Below, piece by piece: positions 17,674 through 26,015 of a stretch of 27,462 nucleotides of DNA (within the stretch, counting starts at the first letter, position 1; each line of letters starts with the position of its first letter). Below the pieces are notes generated by a model that worked only from the letters and a program-made list of their open reading frames with translations, ran no database searches and was not told where the DNA came from. This DNA comes from Cellvibrionales bacterium UBA1963 (GTDB taxonomy: Bacteria > Pseudomonadota > Gammaproteobacteria > Pseudomonadales > UBA7434), in assembly GCA_002336035.1 (NCBI GenBank), contig DDED01000023.1, positions 1 to 27,462 on the forward strand, written 5' to 3'. Position numbers and translations under genes: made by a program.

Positions 17674-19724
17674 TGGGTAGTTGGTTGATAAATTTACGCG
17701 ATTGGGTTGATGCTCGGTTGCCTATTATGCGTGCTTGGAACACTCATATGGGTGCTTATTATGCACCCAAAAACTTCAATTTTTGGTACTTCTTTGGTGT
17801 CTTATCGTTATTGGTTCTGGTTAATCAGTTATTGACTGGTATTTGGTTAACGATGAATTATGTTCCCAGCCAAGACGAAGCATTTGCTTCCGTTGAATAT
17901 ATTATGCGCGACGTCGACTACGGCTGGATTCTGCGTTACATGCATTCGACCGGTGCTTCTGCATTTTTTGTTGTTATTTATCTGCACATGTTTCGTGCGT
18001 TAATTTATGGGTCGTATCAAAAACCCCGTGAATTGATTTGGATTTTTGGCATGCTTATATTTGTCGTGCTCATGGCTGAAGCATTTATGGGATATGTTTT
18101 GCCATGGGGGCAAATGTCGTATTGGGGCGCGCAGGTTATTATTTCGTTGTTGGGCGCGATACCCTACGTCGGTGAAGCGTTAGTCGAGTGGTTTCGCGGG
18201 GATTATTTGATCTCGGGCATTACCCTTAATCGTTTCTTTGCACTGCATGTTGTTGCCTTGCCCATCGTCCTTTTAGCCTTGGTATTGTTACACTTACTGG
18301 CCTTGCATGAAGTGGGTTCTAATAACCCTGACGGTGTTGACATCAAGAAATACAAAGATGAAAACGGCATACCTCTCGATGGTGTTGCTTTTCACCCTTA
18401 TTACACCGTGCATGACTTACAAGCCATTGCAGTGTTCTTGTTTATTTTCTGTTTCGTCTTATTTTTCATGCCAGAAATGAACGGCCTATTCCTTGAAGGT
18501 CCAAACTTTGAGATCGCCAATGGCCTAAAAACACCCGAGCACATTGCACCGGTGTGGTACTTTACGCCTTACTACTCAGTGCTTAGGGCTATTCCAGATA
18601 AGTTTTGGGGTTTCGTTTTCTTCGCCGCCTCCGTTGCTATTCCTTTCTTGCTGCCTTGGTTAGACCGCAGTCCTGTGCGTTCAATTCGTTACCGCGGTAA
18701 TCTCACGAAACTTGCCTTAGTGTTGTTCACCTCCTCCTTTTTGATACTGGGTGTACTGGGGGTTTGGTCGCCCACTGAATCACGAACCTTACTGGCACGT
18801 ATCTGTTCAGTCATTTACTTTGCCTTTTTCTTATTAATGCCAATATGGACCAGTCTTGAATCGACTAAACCGATTCCTGACAGGGTTACCACTTCTGGTG
18901 GCATGGGAACCTTTAAAGCCTTTGGCGTGTTGGCTTTAATTTTGGCTATAGCGGTGATCCCACTTAAAGTTGTGGCTGCTGAATCTGCTTTTGACTGCGG
19001 TCAAATCCCTTGTGCTGAGATCGATATTGATCTTTATGACAACGAATCGATGCAGCGTGGTTCGGCACTGTTTGTCAATTATTGTATGGGTTGCCATTCG
19101 GCGAAATACATGCGCTGGGGTCGATTATCAGACGATCTTGGTATTCCTGAGTCATTGGCTAAGGAGCACCTTATTTTAGGTCAAGATACTAAATTTGGCG
19201 CTTTGATGAATATTTCGATGACAGAAGATTACGGTAAAAAAGTGTTTGGTGGTGCGCCTCCCGACCTAACACTCGTTGCGAGAGCCCGTTCACCAGAGTG
19301 GCTTTATACGTATTTGACCTCTTTTTATCTGGATCCTTCGCGGCCTTACGGAGTCAACAATTTGGTCTTTAAAGACGTGGGAATGCCACACGTTCTGTTA
19401 GGCCTTCAGGGTGAGACGGTTTGTCGTCCCCCCATCGCGATAGCCGCTAATGGGGGTGTCAAAAGAGATAAAAATGGCCAGCCTTTAGAGGATGTTTCTC
19501 ACGGAGATTGTGGTAGAGTAGTCGCAGGTCAGTCAGCGGGGAGCATGAATCCCCAAGAGTACGAATCGGCCATGTATGACCTAGTTAATTTTATGACTTA
19601 TATGGCTGAGCCCAGTGCAGCAAAACGCGAGCGGATGGGCGTGAGCGTATTATTGTTTATTGCTGTGTTTTTTGTTTTTGCGTTCTTATTGAATCGCGAA
19701 TATTGGAAGGATGTTGACCATTAA
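17673..19724 (+). CDS. petBC: Fused cytochrome b / cytochrome c1 of the bc1 complex
   Basis: One uninterrupted frame encodes both haem subunits (683 residues), like FbcH of Bradyrhizobium; most gammaproteobacteria use separate petB and petC. Residues 1 to about 405 are cytochrome b, with haem ligands His91/His105 and His192/His207 (15 apart, as in cytochrome b6) and a PVWY Qo motif at 293-296 in place of PEWY. From Met411 a hydrophobic stretch ends in VVAA (433-436), looking like an internal signal peptide cleaved after Ala436. Cytochrome c1 follows, with the haem c motif CMGCH (471-475), probable axial Met571 and a C-terminal anchor near 658-675. An internal ATG at 18903 (Met411) could start a separate c1, but its Shine-Dalgarno (GGTGG) is too close to be convincing. 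Confidence 0.95.
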   Translation: MGSWLINLRDWVDARLPIMRAWNTHMGAYYAPKNFNFWYFFGVLSLLVLVNQLLTGIWLTMNYVPSQDEAFASVEYIMRDVDYGWILRYMHSTGASAFFVVIYLHMFRALIYGSYQKPRELIWIFGMLIFVVLMAEAFMGYVLPWGQMSYWGAQVIISLLGAIPYVGEALVEWFRGDYLISGITLNRFFALHVVALPIVLLALVLLHLLALHEVGSNNPDGVDIKKYKDENGIPLDGVAFHPYYTVHDLQAIAVFLFIFCFVLFFMPEMNGLFLEGPNFEIANGLKTPEHIAPVWYFTPYYSVLRAIPDKFWGFVFFAASVAIPFLLPWLDRSPVRSIRYRGNLTKLALVLFTSSFLILGVLGVWSPTESRTLLARICSVIYFAFFLLMPIWTSLESTKPIPDRVTTSGGMGTFKAFGVLALILAIAVIPLKVVAAESAFDCGQIPCAEIDIDLYDNESMQRGSALFVNYCMGCHSAKYMRWGRLSDDLGIPESLAKEHLILGQDTKFGALMNISMTEDYGKKVFGGAPPDLTLVARARSPEWLYTYLTSFYLDPSRPYGVNNLVFKDVGMPHVLLGLQGETVCRPPIAIAANGGVKRDKNGQPLEDVSHGDCGRVVAGQSAGSMNPQEYESAMYDLVNFMTYMAEPSAAKRERMGVSVLLFIAVFFVFAFLLNREYWKDVDH

Positions 19725-20376
19725 TACTGAAACAGATCCACTAGAATCGGTAACAAAACGCTCTGCTATGAGCCTTCTTTCTGACCCTGCTAGCCATTAT
19801 AGCCACCGGGTAAGGATTGTGTTGGCTGAAAAAGGCGTCACCTGCGATATTATAGATATTGATGGCAAAAACCCTCCTGCAGACCTTGCTGAAGTGAATC
19901 CATACGGTTCATTGCCTACGCTATTAGATCGCGATTTAGTTTTATATGAGTCTAAGGTAATCATGGAGTACTTGGATGAGCGGTTCCCTCATCCACCTTT
20001 GCTGCCAGTCTATCCCGTCGCTCGGGGTGAAAGCAGACTCTATATATATCGTATTGAGCGAGATTGGTGCTCCCTGCTCGATGCCATTGAAGGCGGAAAA
20101 CTTGAGTCACCCGCTATTCAGATTAAAGATCTTGCCGATGGTTTAGTCGGTATAGCGCCGATTTTTAGCGACAAGCCATTTTTCATGAGTGAAGAATTCA
20201 CCTTGGTTGACTGCTGTTTAGGGCCAATCCTTTGGAGACTTGAAGCGCTAGGTGTCAAACTCCCTAATAACAAGCAAGTAAAGCCGTTACTTGAGTACAT
20301 GAAACGTCTCTTCGATATGGAATCGTTTCAGACAAGCTTAACTGAGATTGAGCGAGAAATGAGACCGAGTTTGTAA
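19711..20376 (+). CDS. sspA: Stringent starvation protein A
   Basis: RNA polymerase-associated regulator with a glutathione S-transferase fold but no expected transferase activity; it affects stationary-phase and acid-stress gene expression. The 221-residue product carries the SspA-specific PHP surface at residues 93-95, followed by PVYPVARGESRLY, and the HRVRIVLAEKG N-terminal thioredoxin-like segment. It overlaps the end of the cytochrome gene by 14 bases. The ATG at 19711 abuts a GGAAGG, so the true start may be the TTG at 19714; either gives an N-terminus several residues longer than E. coli. sspB follows after 96 bases. Confidence 0.94.
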   Translation: MLTINTETDPLESVTKRSAMSLLSDPASHYSHRVRIVLAEKGVTCDIIDIDGKNPPADLAEVNPYGSLPTLLDRDLVLYESKVIMEYLDERFPHPPLLPVYPVARGESRLYIYRIERDWCSLLDAIEGGKLESPAIQIKDLADGLVGIAPIFSDKPFFMSEEFTLVDCCLGPILWRLEALGVKLPNNKQVKPLLEYMKRLFDMESFQTSLTEIEREMRPSL

Positions 20377-20472
20377 TTTGCGCTGTGCAGGTTGATCAGA
20401 GCTAAGTGCCGACATTTAACCTTGATTTTGTAAGACAGCTTTTGTAAAACACTCACTGAGGGTACCTATCGG

Positions 20473-20910
20473 GTGACAGATTCAAAAACAGGTGGCATGT
20501 CCTCGAGCAGATCATATCTAGTGAATGCCTTATACGAGTGGATTGTCGATAATAATTGCACGCCCTATGTGTTAGTGGATGCTTTCGCTGCAGACGTAGA
20601 AGTGCCCCAAGATTATGTCAAAGACGGACAAATTGTTCTTAATATAGCCCCATCAGCTATCAGTCATTTATTAATCAATAAAACCAGTCTAACCTTCAAC
20701 GCTCGATTTGGTGGCATCCCTATGGATATCTATGCACCCATCAGCGCATTGCTAGGGGTCTATGCTCGTGAAAATGGTCAGGGCATGATGTTTGAACCTG
20801 AAGATGATCCAGGGCCGCATTCAGAGCCTCCAAAGGGACCTAAGCTGGTTTCAGATAAGAAATCGAGCGATGTTAAAGTGGAGAAACCAAGCTTGAGAGT
20901 CGTAAAGTAA
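20473..20910 (+). CDS. sspB: ClpXP protease specificity-enhancing factor SspB
   Basis: Adaptor that binds ssrA-tagged peptides and hands them to ClpXP. The core at about residues 12-115 carries LYEWIVDN, DGQIVLNIAPSA, FNARFGGIP and YARENGQGMMFEPE. A Pro/Lys-rich linker then ends in LRVVK, the ClpX-docking XB tail also found in E. coli. The GTG start at 20473 has GAGGG 10 bases upstream; an ATG at 20497 is an alternative that would drop eight residues. At 145 residues it is slightly shorter than E. coli SspB (165), the difference being in the linker. Confidence 0.94.
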   Translation: MTDSKTGGMSSSRSYLVNALYEWIVDNNCTPYVLVDAFAADVEVPQDYVKDGQIVLNIAPSAISHLLINKTSLTFNARFGGIPMDIYAPISALLGVYARENGQGMMFEPEDDPGPHSEPPKGPKLVSDKKSSDVKVEKPSLRVVK

Positions 20911-20919
20911 AGCGTGTAA

Positions 20920-20936
20920 AAAGCTGACCAAGCTTT
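20920..20936. terminator. Weak bidirectional hairpin between sspB and the BON lipoprotein gene
   Basis: AAAGCT (20920-20925) pairs with AGCTTT (20931-20936) around GACCA in the 35-base gap between two convergent genes. There is no clear T-run on either side, so termination is only suggested by position. Confidence 0.3.
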
Positions 20937-20945
20937 ACGGATACG

Positions 20946-21530
20946 CTAGTCAATATATTCAAAGACACGAACAATCTTTTGCAAGCCGTAAGACTTTTTG
21001 GTGGCTTCAACAATGTTGTCCGCCTCTGCATGGGTCACTAAGCCCATAAGAAAAATAACTCCGTCATTGACCACCACCTTAACCCGATTGCTGTCGACGT
21101 CTCTACTGAATAAAAAGCGGCTTTTCACTTTTCTGCTTAACCATGCATCGGCTAATTTTGCGCTATTTGCTCGTGGCGGAGATACGTTTAATTCATTATT
21201 CACTCGCCTGACTTTACGAATTTTACTGACAGTTTTAGTGGCTATTGCACGCATATCAATTTCAGCAACGTTTCCTGTAATCAGTACGACGCCATTGAAG
21301 CTGTTAACGGCGACTTGCGCCGACTGAAATCGTTGGTCACTCTTTTTTAAGTTTACTGTGGCTTTGGTTTCTATTAGCTGGTCATCAACAAAAGCACCAG
21401 TGGTTCTTTTGCCATAATTTTCACCGATAGGTTCATCTCTTGACATAGAAATAAAAGAGCTGCAAGCAGATAAAAATACACTGCTAATTACAAAGAGTAA
21501 TAATGTTTTAGGTCTATTAATTTTCGTCAT
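20946..21530 (-). CDS. dolP: BON-domain outer-membrane lipoprotein, DolP (YraP) type
   Basis: Lipoprotein with two BON domains; DolP binds anionic phospholipid in the outer membrane and supports its integrity and BAM function. The 194-residue product has a signal peptide ending in the lipobox LSAC (lipidated Cys23). A first BON domain lies at about 45-115, including VNSFNGVVLITGNV, and a second at about 125-194, including VVNDGVIFLMGLV. Residue +2 of the mature protein is Ser, compatible with outer-membrane sorting. It is the last gene of the minus-strand lpoA-yraN-diaA-dolP unit, 28 bases after the preceding gene, the same order as in E. coli. Confidence 0.9.
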   Translation of the reverse strand: MTKINRPKTLLLFVISSVFLSACSSFISMSRDEPIGENYGKRTTGAFVDDQLIETKATVNLKKSDQRFQSAQVAVNSFNGVVLITGNVAEIDMRAIATKTVSKIRKVRRVNNELNVSPPRANSAKLADAWLSRKVKSRFLFSRDVDSNRVKVVVNDGVIFLMGLVTHAEADNIVEATKKSYGLQKIVRVFEYID

Positions 21531-21558
21531 TGGGTACCTAACTCGCGGTTAATAATTG

Positions 21559-22164
21559 TTAAATAGAAAAAAGCTCATTTTCAATAATATCGCTGAATCC
21601 ATTTAAAATAAAGAGAGAGATTTCGTGCATTCTTGCCAAGTTCTCTGCTTCTATGGGTAAATAAATAAGCTTGTCGAGTTGCGCTATCTGCTGGTTGAGT
21701 TGGCCCATGCCGATAATAATACTGGTGATGCCTCTGTCGTTAGCGGCTTGAATGAAACGGTGTAATGTCTCGCTTTCGGTCTGTTCACAAGCAATCAGCA
21801 CCATGTCACCGGCTTCACCTAAGGCATGCAAGGGTTGAATATACTGTTGTGAGTCGGTTGAATGGTTGAGCGTTGCAACGTTATTGAGTGTGATCACCGG
21901 TAAGCTTGGTCGTTGGTCGCCGTTGCGATATAGCATGGTGTGGCAAAAAACGGCAGTTAATGGTGTGAGGGTATCAAGGCCCAAAGTGAAAAGTGTTTGG
22001 TCTTTGGCCAGGTTTGCCGCGATGTATTGCCCGATTTCACTCACGCTATTTGAAAAAGAGGGCGGTAAGTTACCCAGATGTTGCATAGCAGACGCAATTC
22101 TTTCAGCCATAAAGGGGGATTCATTGATCATGTAAAAAGGTGCTCTCATTAGCGGCGTTAGCAT
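21559..22164 (-). CDS. Degenerate SIS-domain protein in the DiaA position
   Basis: Positional homologue of DiaA, the DnaA-binding SIS protein related to GmhA. Kept features include RPSLPVITLN near residue 85, a LGEAGDMVLIA strand near 115, and the C-terminal RMHEISLFILNGFSDIIENELF region. The classical phosphosugar-site motifs are not recognisable: the CGNGxSA loop is replaced by LGLDTLTPLT, and the STRGNS loop by CEQTESETL. A sugar isomerase role is unlikely; a DnaA-related or other structural role is possible. The ATG has only a poor Shine-Dalgarno, and Met12 is an alternative start. Spacing to yraN upstream is 12 bases. Family assignment is moderate; function is unknown. Confidence 0.72.
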   Translation of the reverse strand: MLTPLMRAPFYMINESPFMAERIASAMQHLGNLPPSFSNSVSEIGQYIAANLAKDQTLFTLGLDTLTPLTAVFCHTMLYRNGDQRPSLPVITLNNVATLNHSTDSQQYIQPLHALGEAGDMVLIACEQTESETLHRFIQAANDRGITSIIIGMGQLNQQIAQLDKLIYLPIEAENLARMHEISLFILNGFSDIIENELFSI

Positions 22165-22176
22165 CGGAATTAAAAT

Positions 22177-22536
22177 CTAAATAAAGGCGTTCTGTATCCA
22201 TTCAATAGTATAAGCCATTTTTGCCTTGCTAGGCGACATTGCTATAACATCAAACCGACTTGCGGTATCTGTTTGATGGTTTTGTAGAAAATGCATCGCT
22301 GTGTTAATAATTTTTTTTTGTTTTTTTTGAGTGATGCTCATCGCACTGCCACCGTATTTTTCGTGTCGGCGATATCGAACCTCGACAAATGCCAGTGTAT
22401 CATGGTCTTTCATAATGAGATCAATTTCACCGTATTGACAGCGATAGTTTTGGCTAATTAATGTTAACCCTTTACCGCGTAAGAAATGCAGTGCGGCCGC
22501 TTCAGTTGCTTCACCTATTTGAATGCTACTCGTCAT
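22177..22536 (-). CDS. yraN: UPF0102 family protein YraN (endonuclease-like fold)
   Basis: Small conserved cytoplasmic protein of 119 residues. It opens with IGEATEAAALHFL and shows the family core NYRCQYGEIDLIMKD (about 30-44) followed by LAFVEVRYR (48-56), the acidic pattern that resembles Holliday-junction resolvase or restriction-endonuclease folds; activity is unproven. The coding strand holds A8 and A9 runs separated by one C near 22311-22328, encoding KKQKK, which could slip. It is 12 bases after lpoA and 12 before the SIS gene, in the conserved order. Confidence 0.92.
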   Translation of the reverse strand: MTSSIQIGEATEAAALHFLRGKGLTLISQNYRCQYGEIDLIMKDHDTLAFVEVRYRRHEKYGGSAMSITQKKQKKIINTAMHFLQNHQTDTASRFDVIAMSPSKAKMAYTIEWIQNAFI

Positions 22537-22548
22537 TCACGACTCACA

Positions 22549-24411
22549 TTATCTTATTGATGGGGTAAGGATTTTAATTTTTCCACGCTTGAATTGAACC
22601 AGTTGCAATTCTCGATTAATACGATCTTTTTGTATTGTTAATCGGCCAGTCTTGCCAAAAAAAACGTGCGATGAGGCTTGTTGCATTTGAGGTAAATGAG
22701 GGTAAATATAAAACGCGTCAAGCCCCATGGCAAATAATCGGCCGAGCTGTTTACTGTTTTTATATTGCTCATGAATGTTATTTTTTATGGGGTTATCAGC
22801 TAATACCCAAGGAATTTCATTGAAAGTAATGCCATTTAAATCCCTATTGGTGTTGCCTTCTATGCCGTCATGGATATGAGAGCTGCTGTAAACTGGCAAC
22901 GTCGCGGCGTAATGGTAGGCAAGCAATGGTTTTATACTTTTAGCTTGCTGACTATTAGCGAAAAGGATAATCGTATCGACATCGTTACGGCGACGAGGAG
23001 TAAATTCAATCGAAGTCGCTAACAGTTTTTCAAGGTTTTTATGCCGTGCCTGACTCTGAGGCAGCAATAAGCTCTGAGCTATCTCGGCTGAATAGTTTTT
23101 AGACGCAGACAACACCGTATGATTGAGTATTTCACCGCCGAGTGTTGCCCAGTGTTCTCTGAAGGCGTAGCTTGCCCGCCGTGACCAATCAGCGTCTGAC
23201 TGCATAATAATCGCATTTTCATGGCCATTGCGCCGCGCGATTTCTGCTAGCTGCCGTGCTTCATCCTCTGCGGCTAAGCCGAATTGAACAATCAAGGGGT
23301 TATTAATATTAGTTTCAGATAAATAATTTAAGGCAATTACCGAGACGTTAGGGCTGAGTGAGGCGAGCTTTTTTAATGTGTCTTTTTGCAGAGGACCAAT
23401 AATTAAATCAACGCCTTGCTGGCGTATTTCTTGATAAATTTTTTCAACACTCTGCTGGTGACTGTCATAACTGATAATGCTTGGCGGCTGCCAATCGTGC
23501 TCTTTAGCATTAAAGTAGCCAGCCATAATACCGTCTTGAACCGCTATTCCAGCTGCTGAGAGTGGGCCCGTTAAAGGGAGGATCACCGCAATTTTGTTTA
23601 CTTTTTGAGTCGACGGATCCAATAGCAGCGGAAATGTAAAAGGGGGGTGCCTAGTTGCAATATGATTAGGCCAGTTTCGTTGCCAAGCGGTCAATAATCG
23701 GCCTTGTTCAGCTATACCGAGCCCCGTTTGATGGTGAATGCGGGCCAAGCTGAGCCAAGCTATTATCTCGGGTAATTGATTTTTACTGAGGTGCTCTTCA
23801 ATTTGAACCAAAGATAACGCCACTAAACAGTTCCACATGGCTTGACGGTTAGACGTTTGCTGAGTTGCAGATAATTGCGCTGGATTAAGGTTGAATCGTT
23901 GTTTAAAGCTTAAAAAATATTGCCCCCTAACAAAGAGTATTTCAGCCTGTAAAGAAGCCAATCCAATTTGATCATCAACGGTCATGAGGGGTATTGCATT
24001 AAGCAGTACAGGATTATTTAGCCAATCCTGTATCGTGTTGAAATTGCGTTGCTGAAGCCACAGCTTTGATGCCGCTAAGCTATAATCGATCATTTGGTTA
24101 ACTTTCAGGGTGTCTGTTGCGATAAGGTCAATCGCTTTACTAGCGACTGACCAGCGTTGTTCTCGACTGGCGGCGGTTAAAATAGCGGGTAATAAGTCAA
24201 TCTGTTGTTCAGCGCTAGCACTATTGAATTGCTTGAGGATTTTATTCAACTTGGGCGTTTTTACAGCGTTGGGTTGATGAAAGACTCGTGTTTCATCGCT
24301 CAATAGGGGTGGCTTGCTCGTAGGGTTGCCACTGCAAGCTGAGAGCAATAGCAAAATCGCCAAAAGAAGTGATTGGGTGCTAAAGTCGTGAAAGGATAAA
24401 CGCAACGTCAT
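22549..24411 (-). CDS. lpoA: Penicillin-binding protein activator LpoA
   Basis: Outer-membrane lipoprotein that reaches through the peptidoglycan to stimulate PBP1A transpeptidase. The 620-residue product begins with a signal peptide and lipobox LSAC (Cys26). A helical TPR-like N-domain covers about residues 35-255. From about 272 (IAVILPLTGPLSAAG) to the end is a periplasmic-binding-protein-like domain of the Leu/Ile/Val-receptor type, with DLIIGPLQKDTLKKL and GLDAFYIYPHLPQM as recognisable segments. Length lies between the Haemophilus (575) and E. coli (678) proteins. It is the first gene of a four-gene unit and is divergent from rsmI across 166 bases. Confidence 0.93.
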   Translation of the reverse strand: MTLRLSFHDFSTQSLLLAILLLLSACSGNPTSKPPLLSDETRVFHQPNAVKTPKLNKILKQFNSASAEQQIDLLPAILTAASREQRWSVASKAIDLIATDTLKVNQMIDYSLAASKLWLQQRNFNTIQDWLNNPVLLNAIPLMTVDDQIGLASLQAEILFVRGQYFLSFKQRFNLNPAQLSATQQTSNRQAMWNCLVALSLVQIEEHLSKNQLPEIIAWLSLARIHHQTGLGIAEQGRLLTAWQRNWPNHIATRHPPFTFPLLLDPSTQKVNKIAVILPLTGPLSAAGIAVQDGIMAGYFNAKEHDWQPPSIISYDSHQQSVEKIYQEIRQQGVDLIIGPLQKDTLKKLASLSPNVSVIALNYLSETNINNPLIVQFGLAAEDEARQLAEIARRNGHENAIIMQSDADWSRRASYAFREHWATLGGEILNHTVLSASKNYSAEIAQSLLLPQSQARHKNLEKLLATSIEFTPRRRNDVDTIILFANSQQAKSIKPLLAYHYAATLPVYSSSHIHDGIEGNTNRDLNGITFNEIPWVLADNPIKNNIHEQYKNSKQLGRLFAMGLDAFYIYPHLPQMQQASSHVFFGKTGRLTIQKDRINRELQLVQFKRGKIKILTPSIR

Positions 24412-24577
24412 GATTTTGGGTACAATGGATTCCAGTCAGTGAAACGATCTTACCTTGCTACAGACAATGCATGGCCGAAAGGGCATGACGCAATTTATAG
24501 CACCATAACCCGTAAAAGGACAAGATTATCACAGATAGCCTAATTGCGAGCATAAAGCTACAGATAAAAGGATTAGA

Positions 24578-25525
24578 GTGAAAATTATGCAAGATGCTGA
24601 GTCGGAACAAGGTGCGACTGATGACGGATCGACAGCAACCAGTAATGAAAAGCTTCGCGCGCGTCAATATTGGCCACCTTCAACGCTCTACGTAGTTGCC
24701 ACCCCTATTGGCAACCTTGGTGATATGACTCCTCGTGCCATCACCGTTCTCAGTGACGTTGACTTAATTGCAGCGGAGGATACGCGGCACAGTAGCAGTT
24801 TATTGAGACATTTTGGTATCTCAACACCGATGCTTGCTTGTCATGATCACAATGAAACGGAGGTTGCTGAGAACATTATTGCGCGACTCGCTAAAGGTCA
24901 ATCGGTGGCGTTGATCAGTGACGCCGGCACGCCGCTTATTTCTGATCCTGGCTATGCCACGGTTCGGCGGGTGCGTGAACAAGGCTACCGTGTTTCACCC
25001 GTCCCTGGGGCTTGCGCATTAACCTGTGCATTATCAGTGGCCGGCTTACCGACAGATAGATTCAGTTTTGAAGGGTTTCTGCCGGCAAAAGCAGGTCAAC
25101 GAGATAAGCGATTAGCTGCGCTGCGTGAGCAGACTGGCAGTATTATTTTTTATGAAGCACCTCACCGTATTGTGGCGAGTTTAACGGCCATGGTTGATAC
25201 TTTCGGTCCTGATCGAGAGGCCGTTTTTGCCCGAGAGCTGACTAAGCGCTATGAAACCTTGACGGGTGGCACATTAGCCACTTTACTCGCAGAAGTGTCA
25301 GCGGAGAGGAACCAGCAGCGCGGTGAGATGGTGATCATTATCAAGGGCCTAGCCATGACCGAAACGCAACGTTCTGAACAAGAATTATTGGCTGATCAAG
25401 TGCTTACCACTCTTTTAGGTGAATTACCTGTGAAGCAGGCGACCGGTTTAGCGGTGAAACTGACAGGTTTAAAGAAAAATTATTTATACAATAGAGCAAT
25501 TGATTTAGTTAAAGATACGACATAA
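24578..25525 (+). CDS. rsmI: 16S rRNA (cytidine1402-2'-O)-methyltransferase RsmI
   Basis: SAM-dependent tetrapyrrole-methylase-fold enzyme that 2'-O-methylates C1402 of 16S rRNA in the decoding centre. Family motifs are intact: LYVVATPIGNLGDMTPRA near 37-54, EDTRHSSSLLRHF near 68, LISDAGTPLISDPGY near 109, and GLPTDRFSFEGFLPAKAGQRDKR in the middle. The 315-residue form starts at GTG (24578) with AAGGA 5 bases upstream. This adds about 35 residues ahead of the catalytic domain compared with E. coli (286). It is divergent from lpoA, the usual arrangement, and is followed 49 bases later by a small lipoprotein gene. Confidence 0.95.
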   Translation: MKIMQDAESEQGATDDGSTATSNEKLRARQYWPPSTLYVVATPIGNLGDMTPRAITVLSDVDLIAAEDTRHSSSLLRHFGISTPMLACHDHNETEVAENIIARLAKGQSVALISDAGTPLISDPGYATVRRVREQGYRVSPVPGACALTCALSVAGLPTDRFSFEGFLPAKAGQRDKRLAALREQTGSIIFYEAPHRIVASLTAMVDTFGPDREAVFARELTKRYETLTGGTLATLLAEVSAERNQQRGEMVIIIKGLAMTETQRSEQELLADQVLTTLLGELPVKQATGLAVKLTGLKKNYLYNRAIDLVKDTT

Positions 25526-25574
25526 AGTATAGGAAAGAGTTCTTGTGTCCATTTTTCTCGACAAGGAGCATATT

Positions 25575-26015
25575 ATGCTGACGCATTCAAATGGTAAAAA
25601 AATAAGGGTTGGCCTGGCAGCATCATTAAGTCTTATGGTGCTTGGCGGATGTGCAAACCATCAATCGATTACTGCGGCTATTTCAGCTTATGAACAACAA
25701 GCGGTCAATATTGCGCTAGGTCAAAGCAAAGAGCAGGTGTTGGGATTGCTGCAACCGACGCAAATGCATTTACGATCTCAGTCGATCAAAGCCGTTGAAA
25801 CCTATATTGAAAATGACCGTTTAAAAGAGATTGTTTTTTTTCGCTCGCGCTCCTTTGCTGATGGCATTATTACTGACGATGAATTTACCCCCTATGTGTT
25901 CGAGGACGGAGTGTTAGTGGCCATTGGTTGGACGGCTATTGGCGGGCCAAAAACACAGGCTCAGTCGCGTAATAATGATTCCACTATCCATTTGCATAAC
26001 CGGTTTTTTTACTAA
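25575..26015 (+). CDS. Small conserved hypothetical lipoprotein
   Basis: The start is placed at ATG 25575, preceded by AAGGAG with a 6-base spacer, rather than the upstream in-frame TTG/GTG-type start at 25545, which would put ten residues before the signal peptide. The 146-residue product has a basic n-region (KKIR), a hydrophobic core and a lipobox LGGC (Cys26), so it should be an exported lipoprotein. The mature part contains a GQSKEQVLGLL segment, reminiscent of the helix opening BamE/SmpA-like small lipoproteins, and ends in DDEFTPYVFEDGVLVAIGW. I recognise it as a conserved gammaproteobacterial hypothetical but can assign no function. It lies between rsmI and rnpB. Confidence 0.75.
   Translation: MLTHSNGKKIRVGLAASLSLMVLGGCANHQSITAAISAYEQQAVNIALGQSKEQVLGLLQPTQMHLRSQSIKAVETYIENDRLKEIVFFRSRSFADGIITDDEFTPYVFEDGVLVAIGWTAIGGPKTQAQSRNNDSTIHLHNRFFY

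Noticed and set aside
18903..19724. Separate petC gene starting at internal ATG 18903
   Set aside because: No stop separates it from the cytochrome b frame and the Shine-Dalgarno is poorly spaced; kept as an alternative within the fusion entry.
25545..25574. Upstream in-frame start for the small lipoprotein
   Set aside because: It would place extra residues before the signal peptide, whereas ATG 25575 has an ideal AAGGAG.
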